A stretch of 64,000 nucleotides of DNA from Ottelia alismoides (taxonomy: Eukaryota; Streptophyta; Magnoliopsida; Alismatales; Hydrocharitaceae): NCBI GenBank assembly GCA_037367405.1, contig JAZKJV010011604.1, forward strand, positions 1 through 64,000, given 5' to 3'. The position numbers and the translations under genes were made by a program. Under the pieces are notes generated by a model. It did not search any database and was not told the DNA's origin. It was given only the letters and a program-made list of their open reading frames with translations. Below, piece after piece: positions 1 to 13,149 of this stretch (the first letter of the stretch is position 1; the number at the start of each line of letters is the position of its first letter).

Positions 1-1531
1 TGTATTTCCTTCTTAGGTTCAAGTACAATTGGCTCAAGAAGAGGGTATAGAAGAAGATGAATTGTGATTAGTGTAGTCACATATCCTATGTGTAGCCAAG
101 TCTCTAGCTGCAATCAACCTTGATGTCTTTGACTTTGAAGCATAAAACCTTGCTTACTTGATATATACTCTGTCGAGAATTGATTTTTCATTAACTTTTT
201 GCCTGTCTATTCTTTTGTAGTCTTTATTGCATTTTTTAATTCTATACAACAACATTTACATAAGAAAATTTTCCTCTTGAGTCAGTAAACTATCCCGCTT
301 TTGAAGTTTTATGGCAACCCACAACATCCTATCTGTAGATGTCTTTGCCACTAGTTCGGGGTTTGGGGACATTGGGCACCTATTCGGGCAACGTATGTTT
401 CCACACGTATATTTCTCAAGCCAAAGAATCCTTCCATCACCACCTCATCAGAGTTGAGCTAAGTGCAGAGTGCTTGTCCAAGTTAGGTCATTATTAGCAA
501 GAGTCATGCATGCACTTCGAAATATTCTACTTAGGCTAATCAACATGACATGTGGACATAATGTAATTTACTTAAAGAATTAAGTTTCATTGAACTGAAA
601 AGTGTTAATTCCAGTTCCTATATGATTCTTGTGAAGTTAACTAGATTAAGGTTTAGATCAAGCTCCAATATTTAGATTTTATTTAGACTAGTTCAATTGC
701 CAAACTCATTCTGAATAATTTCTATTTAATGCAGAAAAATTTTTATTAAGAAATTTTCTGATTTTGAACTTTATGGAGTTTTCAAAAAAAATGCAATTTT
801 ATTGAATTTTTAAAAATATTTTTCTTTTTTTGGATTTTTGAAGGGGTTGGTAAATTTAATATATTCTCATATTCACAAAGATTTTACACATATTAACAAA
901 TAGTTTTATATAAGTTATATACATGTTTTTACATAGTTTATAAAGAATTTGATATAGGTTTGTAGATATTTATACAAGATTTTTTTATTTGCAGAATTAT
1001 TGCAAGGATGACATCTACATGATTTTTAAAATAATTTGAAACATTTTCACAGACATTTGAAAAATTATTTTGCAAATAATTTTACAAATAATTTTTCAAA
1101 AATATTTTTACAAAAAATTTTATAAACTTTATACAATGATTTACAAAGAGATAATTTTTAAACGGTTCGAAAACATTTTACAAATATTTTTTCAAATGTT
1201 TTCCAAAGATTTTTTCAAAACATTTTTACACACATTTTTAAATCATTTGTAAAATAGTTTTAAACCAATTTTTACAAACACTTTTTCAAAAAACTTCACA
1301 CATATTGACAAAAGTTATTTACATTTCATTTATTTGTATACCGTAACCAATATAATATTTTATTCATAATTATTAGAAAATATAGAAATTACATGTTATG
1401 TCTAACATATATATATATATACATACATATATACGACCCCCCTATACTTAGGTCGAACTATGTCCTCATAGTGATAAAAGAGCAATAAAGGAAGACATAA
1501 CTCGTGCTAAGTATATAAATGTCTATACTAC
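1..1531 (-). mobile_element. Ath-Z: truncated 3' non-coding tail of an Athila-type LTR retrotransposon
   Basis: No coding capacity. Blocks around 20-110 and 550-655 match the region between pol and PPT of Ath-F (46420-46510, 46990-47080) and Ath-D (24300-24430, 24810-24910), including the CTTAAAGAATTAAGT word and the GTGTAGCCAAGTCTC word. The middle (about 720-1400) is AT-rich and low in complexity. A decayed hairpin of the post-pol array lies at 1442-1515. Where pol should follow, the LTR of Ath-A begins, so the rest of this element is displaced or lost. The left end continues outside the window. Family assignment is by similarity to the other copies here. Confidence 0.75.
1442..1515 (-). 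repeat. Post-pol hairpin H1 of Ath-Z
   Basis: Imperfect inverted repeat. The left arm CTATACTTAGGTCGAACTAT pairs with the right arm that ends in GCTAAGTATA, with GACATA opposite TATGTC. It is preceded by a C-run, so the element-sense strand reads into AAGTATAGGGGGG. It corresponds to H1 in Ath-D (25424-25496) and Ath-F (47588-47658). Confidence 0.7.
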
Positions 1532-4500
1532 TGATGGTATGGATTTCGCAAGGGTCTAATAGTATCCTCACAGAAAAGAAGATATATTTTTGTTGAGGCG
1601 CTTGCTCACAAACCTGAGGTCAATCATGAATTAACCCACAAAATGACAAAATCAGTCAAGTCAAGCAAGTATGAATCAAAATATATTATACACTATTAAA
1701 GATGTATAGTGATAAGAAAGTAAGGGTCGAACTCAGGAAGCAATGGTGTAGAGCAAGAGATGAAAAATCAAAGCACAATCCATCTTTCAAACACTTAGCC
1801 AAATTAGAGTTTTTGTGGGTTTGAAAATTTTAAATTATTTTTAAATTTTTATTTTTTGCAAATATTTTTTGTATTTTTAATTTTTCCAAATAAATAATAA
1901 GAGAATATAAAAGTTAATATAATATGTATATATATATAAGTAATAAGTGTGTAGGATAGATAGTAAATAATATATATAGGAATATACCCAAAAATCAATG
2001 AAACATATGCTTTTGTATTTCATTTTTTTAACATTTTTGTGATTTATGAAGATTTTTTGCAAAATTTATAGGATTTTTAAAGTAAAAAATATCCAAATCA
2101 GGGATTAAATAAATAGGATGAGTTTAAATGAATTAAAAATAGCAAAAGTATCAAAATTTCTTCAAATCAGTTTTAATAGAAAAAGAATAATATAAATAAA
2201 ATTATAAAATAGAAATGATATCTTTTAAATTTTTGAGAATTTTTTATATTTTATATAGGATTTGTGGTTTTAAAATTTTTTGTACTTTTCTTTTTTATTT
2301 TTAGTGGTTTTTTGATCTTAAGGTTCGAAAATACTTAAATAAATATTTATATTTTTTGTATTTTTTTCGAAAAATTCTTATATTTTTTGTATTATCTAAG
2401 TTAAACAAGGCAAAAATGTGCATTTTTTTATTTTTAATAAATATTTAAAGTGCCTAAATTAAAAACCAAAAATATAACGTGAACCTGCACACTAACAAGC
2501 ACCTAATCCTTTTTTTCAACATTTTTGGAGCACTATTGATATTTTTAATAAATAAAAAACATCAAAAAAATTATTAAACTAGTAGAGGCATATATGTAAA
2601 AATAAACTTGTGGTGCCTCCAGTAATTTTTATAAAAATATATCTTGAATTAAAAATCCTTAGACCAAGAAGAAATACAAATACCCATAGGGTATGTATGC
2701 AAAACACCACCTCACGTGGGATGACATGTGAGGCGACGTGGATTGGATTAAGTAGAAAATATGAAAAGTACGAGGTATTTTGTGTAAAATACAAAAGTTT
2801 TAAAGTACAGAAAAAATATTACAGAGCAAATATAAAAGCGATAAAAATCTAGGGTGTGTTATGAAATTACCTCCAATGGCGCGGAGATGGACGGTGATGC
2901 GTGCATCACTTAACCACTTATCGCTACTAGGGAAAAGCGATGATGTTTGATGATGAAAGGAGAGAATTAGATCCTCATCAAAGATCATATAGTGCAGAGC
3001 TACTTCATCCAATTGCGGTTGTACAACCTGGAGCAGACCCTCGATTGGACGGCAGCTGGGCACGGAGGAAGATCGATCGAAGAACATGACACTACTGAGA
3101 TTTGACCACAAATTCTCGAGGTAGACTGCTCCTCTCCTATTCCTAAAGGGTTCAAAAGGATCCTGGTGCCCTCCCGCACCGGTGGAGGATCTTAAAAGGG
3201 TGCGAGAGGTCTCGATGATGTCTGGCAGAGCAACTTGACTTGGGGCTTCCCTGAGCTACAAAGATACTTCCTTTCTTTGTTATTTCCTACATCGGTTAGT
3301 CGCGACAAAATGGAGAAGCTATAGGCAGTTTCAGAAGGCAAAATGAGTGAAGGGTGCATGAGATGGGGTTCCTCCAACAAGAGGCAAAGAATGAGGAACA
3401 TATCTTCGGATCTATAGGAGATCCGAGGGAGCGAATATGACTAGTTGATAAGAGGGCAAAATGGGAGGCTATGGAGGTGAATGTGTTGTGGAGGACGCCA
3501 TATATGACTGGAACGAAGAGGCGGAGCTGGAGCTCCGTCATACTTGGCGATTAGAAAATTCGATGAAGTAAACACAATCAAACAAAGCTAAGTTACTCCT
3601 AAACTAATGCTAACCTAAGGAACATAAATTACTAAGGAAATGAGAGCTTACCGACCAAGCACATCTAGAAGCAGAGGTTCCGCAAAGCTGGTAGAGGAAC
3701 TCGGATCACTTGATTTAATGCTCACACGCATCGCTGGATCTTTGGGGAGATTACTGCTATCACAAGTTATCTCAGTATGAGCTTAGATTAGGGTTTGGCA
3801 TAGTCGAAGAGGATAAGAGGAATGATGTTGGTCAAATGTGAGGTTAAATAAGAGTTGATCTTTGACCGAAGATATCACTCGATTCAAAGGGTCGAGATCC
3901 AAGGAATCAAGCCAGCGTGCGCTAAAGATGAAATTTTGTAAAGAGTATGTGAAGAATCGGTGAAAGAGTCAATACGAACAAAGGTCAACCACTCTGTTGA
4001 GTGCCAAGCATGGGGTAGCGGAGAGCTGACTGTGGTCAATCAAGTTTTTGCTTTAATTAGTCCACGTCACCTCACTACCTGACAACATACAATTCAAAAA
4101 GAATAAATTATTCAAAAATAAAATTGAAAATGATTTTATTCAAAAAAACTGAAATAAAAAAATATTTGTTATTTTATGTAGTATTTAATAATGATTTATT
4201 TATTTTATGACTTTATTTATTACAAGTTATTTTTTGAGTATATAATTATTTGTAAATTCATCTATGTTTTGCGTATTTTATTTGTATTTTTTATTTTATT
4301 TTTTTGAATTTTTATATTTATAACTTATTTTTATATACACAAATATATTTTTATTGTATTTTTTGATATAATATTTACACTTAAATAAATAGGGATGTTT
4401 ATTATATAAGTATAAGTATATGTATTTTTATACATTGTTTTATTTTTGTGTTTTATTTATGGTTTTATTGTATTCTTATTACGTAAAAGTGTTGTAAATA

Positions 4501-5193
4501 ATATTTAAAAAATTATAAAAAATATATAATTATAGAAATAATAAAGAATAAATAAAATGGATATTTTTTATAGGTAAACTATACACTAGGGGTTTAAAAC
4601 CGAACTTTCACATCTTAACTCCAAAAAATACAAAACCACCTTTATTAAATAGCTTATCAATACAATTAATGTAATTTTGATATTTTTTGAGTTTTTATTT
4701 AGGAGATATGTGTATGGGAATTTGATATTTTGGTTTTTAATTTAGAGTACAAAATGTACATTATATATTATTTTCGTGTAAATTTAGTTTTATATATTCT
4801 TATATATATCACTATCCACAACTTTCATTTAAAAAGTTTCTTTATTTGAGGTATAAAAAAGAGAAAATAAAATAAGTCCCAAAATGGATTATTGATGAAA
4901 AAAGAATGGATTTTTATTGAATTTCGGCCCTTATCTCCTCCTACTTTATTCCTTGTCGACCCAGTCATCAAGATGCCTAGGTCTCGGGGTCTAGAGTCAT
5001 AAAATGACTTTGTCATTTTATTCTTATTCTTTTCTTTATTCTATAATTTTGGCATTAAAAACAATACTTTATACACAATAAATGGAATAAATGATGGATA
5101 TTAATTTGCAGAAAATAGTGCTTTTTACATGCATTAGCTAGGGTTTTTAAGGCCAAAATGATAGAATAATGGTTGTGAAATGGATATTCATTA
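1532..5193 (-). mobile_element. Ath-A: 3' LTR (Athila-type)
   Basis: LTR of about 3.66 kb in minus orientation. The left (U5) end begins TGATGGTATGG, alignable with the left end of the Ath-B LTR at 5980. The conserved U5 word GGTCGAACTCAGG is at about 1725-1738. The right (U3) end is a decayed copy of the family palindrome (TGGATATTCATTA) directly followed by a PPT at 5194. The interior alternates AT-rich tracts with a moderate-GC stretch (about 2870-4080) where many short ORFs occur on both strands; none is a gene. The terminal CA has decayed to TA. The TSD cannot be tested because only one end lies in the window. Confidence 0.75.
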
Positions 5194-5209
5194 CCCCCCT
5201 ATACTTGAC
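5194..5209 (-). other. Polypurine tract of Ath-A
   Basis: Element-sense GTCAAGTATAGGGGGG sits immediately next to the LTR end. The same core, AAGTATAGGGGG, forms the PPT of Ath-F. It primes plus-strand DNA synthesis during reverse transcription. Confidence 0.75.
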
Positions 5210-5979
5210 TTTGCTAGTCCCTAACAAACATTTATGCAATGAGTGTAAAAAATAAAAATAAAGAAAATCAAAAGAAAGAACTTGGAATAATTTTCGACTT
5301 TTAAACTTGTCTTAATAAAATCAAAGTTTGGAGTTCAGAGAAGGCCTTTGGATTAATGTTGTGTTCAAACCACAAAGAAGTCAGGAAGTGTGACGTAACA
5401 ACCCTTAGGTTCCATACTCCTCTTATCTAGTCCAATTCACGGTCAGGTCAGAACAATCCTCCCTCTCGTATATTCTTGATACCTTGAAGTGATCGAACTA
5501 TGTATGTGAAATTATTCATCTCTCCCTAAAAAAAATCAATGAACTGTCGAGGCGTCTACTCTTCTGGTAACTCATCCTCATGGATATAGATATTCCCTTC
5601 TAAGGACAGGTACTCCTGGTCTTTACAACTGAATGGGGAAGAAGTTTAAAAGAAGGGAAAAAGAAGTGGGAATGGACCCATGTAGTCTTCATTCCCAGTG
5701 AAGTCGGTCAGTGTTACCGATTCTTCACCAAGAAGTAGGCTTTTTTTTAAGATCAACTTTGAATTTTTAGTTGTCGGCTTCTTTTGATATTTTCTTTGAC
5801 TTTGTATAGCTTCTGCATTCTTGTTTGTGCCCCAGTGGATAGAGCATATTTTGTTCCACCCAATGTTTGGGTCTTGGAAAAAGTTGTGTCGGTAGACCAT
5901 TCCTCATCCGAAGCATTGTCTTAATCCATATACAGTCTTTAGATATCATTACAACCAAAAGAAGTGGGTTAGAGTACGA
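5210..5979 (-). mobile_element. Ath-A: 3' non-coding region, truncated by Ath-B
   Basis: The order matches Ath-D 23911-24650: CTTTGCTAGTCCCT after the PPT, then the AAGGAC/GGTACTCCTGG block, then the GGGGAAGAAGTTTA/GTGTAG block. The short ORFs here (5646-5900, 5767-6006) are not conserved as proteins in Ath-F or Ath-D. The region stops abruptly at 5979, where the Ath-B LTR starts. The rest of Ath-A is not visible. Confidence 0.7.
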
Positions 5980-8853
5980 TGACATGGTTTTTTCAAGGGG
6001 TTGCACGATCTCACAAGGCGAGACTGCAGTCGATGCATTAACCTCTCAAGATACTCAAGTAAATCAACAATTAACCCATAATATCAACTAATCAATGAAT
6101 AACAAAAAATGTGGAGTTAAAATTTATTAATCTATATAATACAAAATGTATAGCATGTAGAGGTCTAACCGTAAAGAGCAAATAGGTAGGCTACGATTAT
6201 TCCTAATCAATGTATATTATGTACAATTATCCTCTCATTTCTGATTTTTTTGTGGGTTTCAAATTTTATTTACAAATATTTTTTAAATTTATTAAATCAT
6301 AGTAAGTATATGTATATAAACTAAAGATAAAAATGATATAGTAGATTAATATACATATTTATGTACACACACATATTAATATATAAATATATAAGTATTA
6401 GTAATAATAATAATATTTTTTATATATTTTTTATTTTTATTTTATTTTCAATTAATTATATAATTTAGGAATATATATTGCAATATGTACAATATAGCGT
6501 TATATAGTTATGCATACTAATAAAAACAAACAAAATATAGGAAATAAAATATTTTTGGGTTTTAAATAATTTTCTCATATTTTGTAATTTCTCTGAATTT
6601 TTGCTAATTTTTATGGATTTTTAAAGTTAAAAATATCCCAAATCAAGGATTAAATAAATGGTTCAAATTGAATTGAAGATTAAAAATAACAAATAAAATC
6701 AAAATTCTTCAAATCAATTTTAATAAAAATAATATAAATAAAATAAGAAATAAAAATAAATATTTTTAGGATTTGGTGATTTTTAACATTTTTGTTGGAT
6801 TTTGTAGCTATTTTTTTCATTTTTTTCTATTTTTAGAGATTTTTATCTGGAGATAAAATATGTTAAAATAAACAACACATGTTTTGTTATGTTTTTCAAT
6901 TTTTTTCTATTTTTTGGTATTTTTTATGTTTGATAGGGACCAAAACGTGATCATTTGAATTTTAATAAATATTTAAAATATCAAAATGTAAAAAATATAG
7001 AGTGTGAAAATACATGCTAGCAGACATCTAACCATATTTTTGTATAATTTTTAGTGCACGGGTGTTATTTTTAATAAGTGAAATTCAAGCACCAAAAATA
7101 CATGAACTGAGAAGGGCATATTTGCAGTTTTGTTCTCCATCGTCCATTTTTGAAGTACCTCGGTAGTTGGATGAAGCCCCAAATCCGATCTCATCCATTC
7201 ATCACTGAAGTGTCATGAAGCGAGGAGGAGGTGACATATGGATAAGTGAAATCTCTTCATCTTCGAATGACATGTTTATAAGGGGGTAAATTACTAGGCC
7301 CTCATTTTTTATTTATTTCATATTTCTAAAAATAAAATATGTAGTGTGAATAAATTTGAACATTTTGGGAAAATTACACATGAGCTATTGTTTTAATTTT
7401 ATACACTCCATCTAATCGAATGACTGCTACTGCTTGGGAGGAACAAGGAAGAAGGTGAGCTTCCCTGAGCTTCGATCCGTGATTTCTTGTTCCTCCGTTA
7501 GTCTCTAGTGATGATTCTTGGCTCTGCACAACTGTGAGGCTCATCCACAACAATTGATGGGCTCGAGAAGGTCCAGGACCCAATGATGGGGTCCTGGCAC
7601 GTCGTGGAAGGTGGAGCACCTAGAGGGTCTTCGACCGGATCGATTTTGACCTAAGAGGGGTCCCTTTGATATAGAACCTTCATTAAGAAGCTATATTGCA
7701 TGAGACGAAGGTGTTCGACCTAGAATGAAGTTTCAATGCACAATGTATGAGGTGAATGAAGTGGGTCTGCGAGGGGCGACGGAGGAGCCTTGATTCGCAA
7801 ATCCATGATGGTCCTGGTTGGCTCGATGGGTGAATCAGATGGATAAATACATGTGAAGGGATAGGGATGTGACATGGGAGTCAGTATTGCGATCATGAGA
7901 AGTGGAACAGTGGTTGGAGCTCTAGAGCTCCGACGAAGAAACTAAGCTAATCTAAGCTAAATCTCTAACTAAAACACTAAATAGAATGCAACAAATGAAA
8001 GATACGAACTAAAGCAGCCTGAGAATCTTAAAGACACAACTCTTATCCCTGCTGGTGGGCAGGGAGTAGGGCAGGTCGGAGCATCAATGTGGGATCACCA
8101 CTCGTCCTCGCTGTGATGCTCTCCAGGCATACAGAAAATAGCCTCTGTCACCAATGGTTCAAGCATACATGTTAAGAAGCACAATGGAGATCAAAGAAGA
8201 ATAAAAAAAGGGAAGGCGAAGGAGAGGTTTTTATTTATAGACAAAGTAAAGACCCTTATTGACCTAGGGTTTTGAAGAAATTTGGCCTTTAAACAAGGGA
8301 TCCTGGGATTAGGCGAAGATCAATGATGATTGAAGTAGATTGTGATGTGGAGAAACAATGAAAAGTCTAGATCGATCGAGTGGGAAAAATGGAAGAAATT
8401 GAGGAAAAGACATGCCTGACAAATCAGAAGTGTTGGGGGAGGCAGGTGACCGGAGGTCAACAAACCTCGGACTGTGATTGGTCTGCGTAGGACACTAAAA
8501 GACAAAATAACCAATTTTATTAGAAATTAGTTAATTAAAAATAGTAAATACTTTATTGATGAATAAAAAATGGGATTTTTATTCTGTATTTGGCCTTATC
8601 TCCCCCTATATTATTCCTTACTTACCAAATCAATTTTTGACTTGGTATTGGGGGTTTGGGTCATAAAATACCTTTGGCATTTTATTCTTTTTTTCTTTAT
8701 TATATAATTTTGACATAAAAATAGTATTTTATACATAATAAATACAATAAAGAATGAATGTTAATTTGTACAAAATAATGCTATTTACATGCATTAGCTA
8801 GGATTTTTAAGGTTAAAATGGTAGAATAAAGGTGATGAAATGGAGATTCATCA
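5980..8853 (-). repeat. Ath-B: 3' LTR
   Basis: Starts TGACATGG and ends GAGATTCATCA, the family U3 terminus, immediately before a PPT-like CACCCTATACTTG. Positions 7921-8550 match the 5' LTR remnant at 15011-15610. The LTR is about 2.87 kb, shorter than that of Ath-A. ORFs such as 7374-7619 and 8320-8514 lie inside the LTR and are not genes. Confidence 0.75.
8230..8240 (-). promoter_or_regulatory. Probable TATA box of the Ath-B LTR
   Basis: The minus strand reads CTATAAATAAA about 615 bp from the U3 end. The same word (TTATAAATAAA) occurs in the 5' LTR remnant near 15321-15331, and a TATA box occurs in the corresponding place in Ath-F and Ath-C. Placement is by motif only. Confidence 0.5.
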
Positions 8854-8868
8854 CACCCTATACTTGCC
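8854..8868 (-). other. Decayed polypurine tract of Ath-B
   Basis: Plus strand CACCCTATACTTGCC directly follows the LTR. The element-sense core AAGTATAGGG is kept, but the G-run is interrupted. Confidence 0.6.
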
Positions 8869-11330
8869 TTTGCTAGTCCCTCGCAAACCCTTATGCAATA
8901 AGTGGAAAAAATAGAAAAAAAGAAAAGAATTAGAAAGAGAGTGGAGTGAATATAATTTTCAAACATGTCTTCACAAAATCAAAGTTTGGAGCTCAAGTTA
9001 GACCTTTGGATTTTTAGTGCGGTCATAACCTTATTGAGGATTAGATTTGAAACACAACAACCTTCGAGAATCCCAAAACTTTGCTCAAGTTCTCTCTATA
9101 GCTAGGTCAGAATACTTCAACTAATATGCAAACCCTTATGACTATGAATCTCACTTGTACAATATATGTGATAGTGACTCCCCTCAACTGAAATGGCAAA
9201 GAGACCGACTTCTCCAGAATGAAAACCCATTGATTCCCCAATCAAGCAACTCTTTCGTCGAGGAGCGAAGTATTCCCTTCTAAGTTCAAGTAACAACCAG
9301 CTCAAGAGGAAGGGGTAGCGAAGAGAATGGACAGTAGCCAGTGTAGCTACTTATCTTGGGATGCTAGACCAGTGTAGTCAAGTCATCTGGCTGCAGGCTC
9401 ACATACATACGACTTTGAAACTTAAGCATGCTTATTGACTATAAAAATATGTAAACTCTGACAAACATTTTTTTTCAATAATCCTGTCCACTTTTCTTGT
9501 GTTTTTGATTTTGCATTTTTTTGAAATACTATATACAACAACATTTACATATGGACTTTTTCCTCTTGAGTCAGTAGGCTATCCCTCTTTTGAAGTATTC
9601 TTTCATCCCACACTCTCTTGTATTTAGACGTGTTTGCTACTGGAGGGGTTGGGGTGCACTTCCCTCCCTAGACGATGACAAACATTTTCACTTGTATGCG
9701 TCTTATACCAGCAAATCGAATCCCCTCACCATTCCAACTGAGTTGAGCCAAATGAAAGGTGCAAGTGTCTAAGTTAGGTCATTACCGACAAGAGTCGTGT
9801 GTATGCTCCGAAATATTCTACTTATGCAGTCAAGACGATATTGAACCAAGTCTCACACTTCTCAAAGAATTAAGTCAACTAGACCTTAAGTACTTCAATT
9901 CCAATTCCTATAAGGTTCCCGTGATTAGGTAGATTTAAGGGCCAACCAAGCTCCAATCTTCAACTTTACGTAGACTTGTTCAATCATCAAACTCAATACA
10001 ACAATGCAATTGCTATGCGAATGCACTATGTATAATGCAGAAAATCTTTTTGTGATACGATTTTTAAATTTTGAACTTTTTATGGATTTTTGAACAAGAT
10101 TTTACAATTTTTTATGCAAATTCTTCATAAAGATTTTGGAAATGTTTTTGGGATTTTTAAAATAAAACAAAAATATTTGCAAATGTTTTGGGGGTTTCTC
10201 AAAATAAAAGATTTTTTAAGAAATGGAAGTATGTGCAGACATTTACATGGGCATGAATCAATTGTTTACGGGAATTGAGGTTTAAAGGATTTACAAGGGC
10301 GGTGTTATTATTTTTATAGATACATATACATATATATACACACACATTTGGTGAAACATGTTGATTTATTGTATGATGTATATATCCATCAAACTTAATT
10401 GAAAATCATTTTACAAACAATTTTTAAAAAACTATAGTCCAAAATAACTTTTGCAAACAACTTTTACAAACATTTGAAAACAATTTCACAAATGTTTTCC
10501 AAATACTATATATACATTTTTCAAAATAAGTTTTGTAGTCATTTTACAAACATTCGAAAATAGATTTTTGAAACATTTTATTTCACACAAAGAAAAGAAA
10601 TTTTTACAACCCAAATATTTTTAAAAAGGTTGAAAATATTTTATAAAACATTTTTCAAAATATTTTTTCAAATAGTTTTTCAAATCATTTTTTAAACATT
10701 TTGCAAAATATTTTTCCCGATTTATTAATCAGTATATACAAAAAGAGTTTGAGGAGTAATAAATATTTGTTTATTAATTTAATTCATGAAGTGGATATGT
10801 ATATAATATGTTTTCCATATTTATTTTGAAAATATGAAAGTACGAGTTATGACCTAGTATATACATCGTATATACGACCACCTATAATTAGCTTGAGCTA
10901 TGTCCTCATAGATCAGAGAGAAAAAGAGAAGAAATAACTCGTACTGAGTATAAAAAAGCCTATAATATAACAACTTAAGGATAATAAACGAAAGAATGAG
11001 AAGTTGACCGTCCCCCCTATACTTAGGATCAAATAATCCTATGTGTAGAAGACTATATCTATATACAGAGATGGTCAGGGGTGGGAATGAACAACTCAAC
11101 GATTCTCAAAGTATAGAAAGTATAGAAATGAATACCAATACGAGATAAGACATGTGGTGAGATAAGGAATGAACAAGTTATGTCACTCATCCCCCTATAC
11201 TAAGTATATAAGAAATGGATGAGGAAAACAAAGCAAAAGATAGAAAATACAATAGATAAGAAGAAAAGAAGAAAATAAGGAAACTAAAGGAAGATTTTTT
11301 AGTACCATTATCTGAATCTTGCGATGCTGC
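8869..11330 (-). mobile_element. Ath-B: 3' non-coding region
   Basis: Contains in order the same blocks as Ath-F 46040-48071: the CTTTGCTAGTCCCT word, the block with GTATTCCCTTCTAAGTTCAAG (near 9269-9289), the CAAAGAATTAAGTC block (near 9858), long AT-rich tracts (10020-10850), then decayed hairpins (10881-11190). I found no env-like open frame. Short ORFs here are not shared with other copies. Confidence 0.7.
10881..11048 (-). repeat. Decayed post-pol hairpins H1 and H2 of Ath-B
   Basis: H1 spans about 10881-10951 (CTATAATTAGCTTGAGCTAT against a right arm ending GTACTGAGTATA). H2 spans 11017-11048 (CTATACTTAGGAT with the decayed partner ATCCTATGTGTAG), preceded by CCCCCC. A third copy near 11190 is collapsed (CCCCCTATACTAAG). 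Number and order agree with the four-hairpin arrays of Ath-D and Ath-F. Confidence 0.65.
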
Positions 11331-11339
11331 TAAGGTTGT

Positions 11340-12600
11340 GGATGTTCTGCATTGCATATCACTTGGACAAAATCGATAATGGCCAAGAAAGTGTAATGCT
11401 CAAGGTAAGGCTTTAGTAATTGACCATTGACGACAAACGATTATACGTCAGGAGACAATTATGATATCACAATGCTTCTGTTGTCACACACTTCTTGCAC
11501 TATGAATGGCCCTGTCCATTTACTCTTTAATTTTCTCAGGAATATCTTCAACTTTGTGTCAAATAGCTACACTTTCTATCCATACTCGAAGGTCTTTCGT
11601 CTGATGTGATGGTCATTCCGTGTTTAACCTTCTCCTTGTACATAAATGTGTTATCATATGCATAATCTCAGAATTCCAGGAACCTTTTCAGATCCTTTTT
11701 TCTTTTCATATCACCCTTTTGTGAGTCCAAATTTCAGATACTGACTGGCCACAATCATTTGTGAATCAGTTCCACAAGTAGATGGCATGTTTTTCCATAC
11801 ACAAGACGGTAGGGAGAAATACCCAAGGGAGACTTGTAAATGGTTATGTATGCCCAAAGGACGGAGTCTAAAAGTTGGGACCAGTTCTTTCTTTCTAGCC
11901 TCACAAGCTTCTGCAAGATTGTCTTGATTTATCTATTTAATAATTATGCCATGCCATTGGTCTGAGGATAATAAGAAGATGCGACTCGATGCTCGATGTT
12001 CTACTTCTTTTTTAAGTTCTTGACCTCTCTGTTAATGAAGTGACTACTACCATATGATAGTAGTATCTTCGGAATCCCGAATTGTGATATGATGTTCTCT
12101 CTCAATAAGCAACAAATGCACGCCTATCTACGGCTCGAGCGAGGATCACTTCAACCCAGCGACTCGCATAGTCAATGGTAAAAAGGATGTGCTCGTATCC
12201 CTAACTATTGGGGAATGGTCCCATAAAATCGATGCCCCAAGCATCGAATACATCTGCAATCTGAATGAACTTCAGGGGCATTGAATCTTTAGCTGTAAGG
12301 GTACCTATCAATCTATGACAGTTAATGTAGCGCTTGACATATGTTGCGGCATCATTAAATAGTGTAGACCACCAGCGGCCACACTGCAATACATTCACTG
12401 ACATTCTATCTCTAGAGTGGTGTCCACTAGATTCGAGCGAGTGACAATGCTCGAGGACACTATGATGCTCCTCCTAAGGGATACACCATCACCAAATACA
12501 ACATACTCCTTCACTAAATAGAAGTGGGGTCTTCTAATTGGTAGAAATGGATAGTGGACAAGAATTTGTCTTTCTTGAAATTTATCCAATCTTATCGGTC
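11340..12600 (-). pseudogene. Ath-B integrase remnant
   Basis: Translated segments in several frames resemble Ath-F integrase: the core start with [15 protein letters not shown] (12201-12404), the zinc-binding end with CHRLIGT in place of CQRMGGT, and the C-terminal DNA-binding part near 11400-11570. The core Asp of GIDFMG is kept, but the second catalytic Asp (ISDGG in Ath-F) reads as Tyr (near 12050) and the frame stops right after QTNGMA where the catalytic Glu should be (near 11940). The enzyme is dead. Order and strand agree with RNase H next to it. Confidence 0.75.
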
Positions 12601-12714
12601 TACACAGGAGATGAGGTTGCTCACAATATCGACATACCGAGGGAGGGAATCCATGACCAGAATTGACTCGTCAGGAAAAGTGTCTGTGATGGGTGCACTA
12701 CTTAGTGGAGGCTC

Positions 12715-13140
12715 TTACTGCTTAATTCTAGAAATGTGATATGGTACCACATTCTGAACCCCAGGCATATCTTTGATTTCAAAGTCAAATTCCTGGAGGA
12801 GAAAGATCCATATGATCAGTCTAGGTTTGGCATCCTTCTTCTGGTGTAAGTATCGGATAGTAGAGTGGTCAGTGTAGATGGTGTGATCCAAGCAGATAGT
12901 ATTTGAACTTCTCAAGGGCAATACCACAACCAACAATTCTTTCTCTGTCATAATGTAATTATTCTACACTTCATATAGTGTTTTGCTGGCATAGTGAATG
13001 GCATACTGCACCTTATCTTTCCTCTGTCCAAGAACAACCCCAACTGCAAAGTCTGATGCATCCGTCACAATCTTGAAAGGGAGAGACCAATCAAGTGGTT
13101 GTAGGACTGGAGCTTGAGTCATTAGCTCCTTCAACTAATT
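12715..13140 (-). pseudogene. Ath-B RNase H remnant
   Basis: The segment 12715-12951 reads [19 protein letters not shown] and [16 protein letters not shown], the signature order of gypsy RNase H. Further upstream, near 13030-13080, the DAS and VVLGQR words can be read. The final catalytic ADHLSR reads PYHISR, so the last Asp is lost, and there is a stop between the two parts. Confidence 0.7.
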
Positions 13141-13149
13141 AAATGAAAG

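Noticed and set aside
1070..1252. 60-residue Lys/Phe-rich ORF in an AT-rich tract
   Set aside because: Low-complexity A/T composition; not conserved in the matching region of other elements.
2579..3541. Several ORFs of 70-103 residues on both strands
   Set aside because: Located in the Ath-A LTR, overlapping each other, no conserved counterpart in Ath-B.
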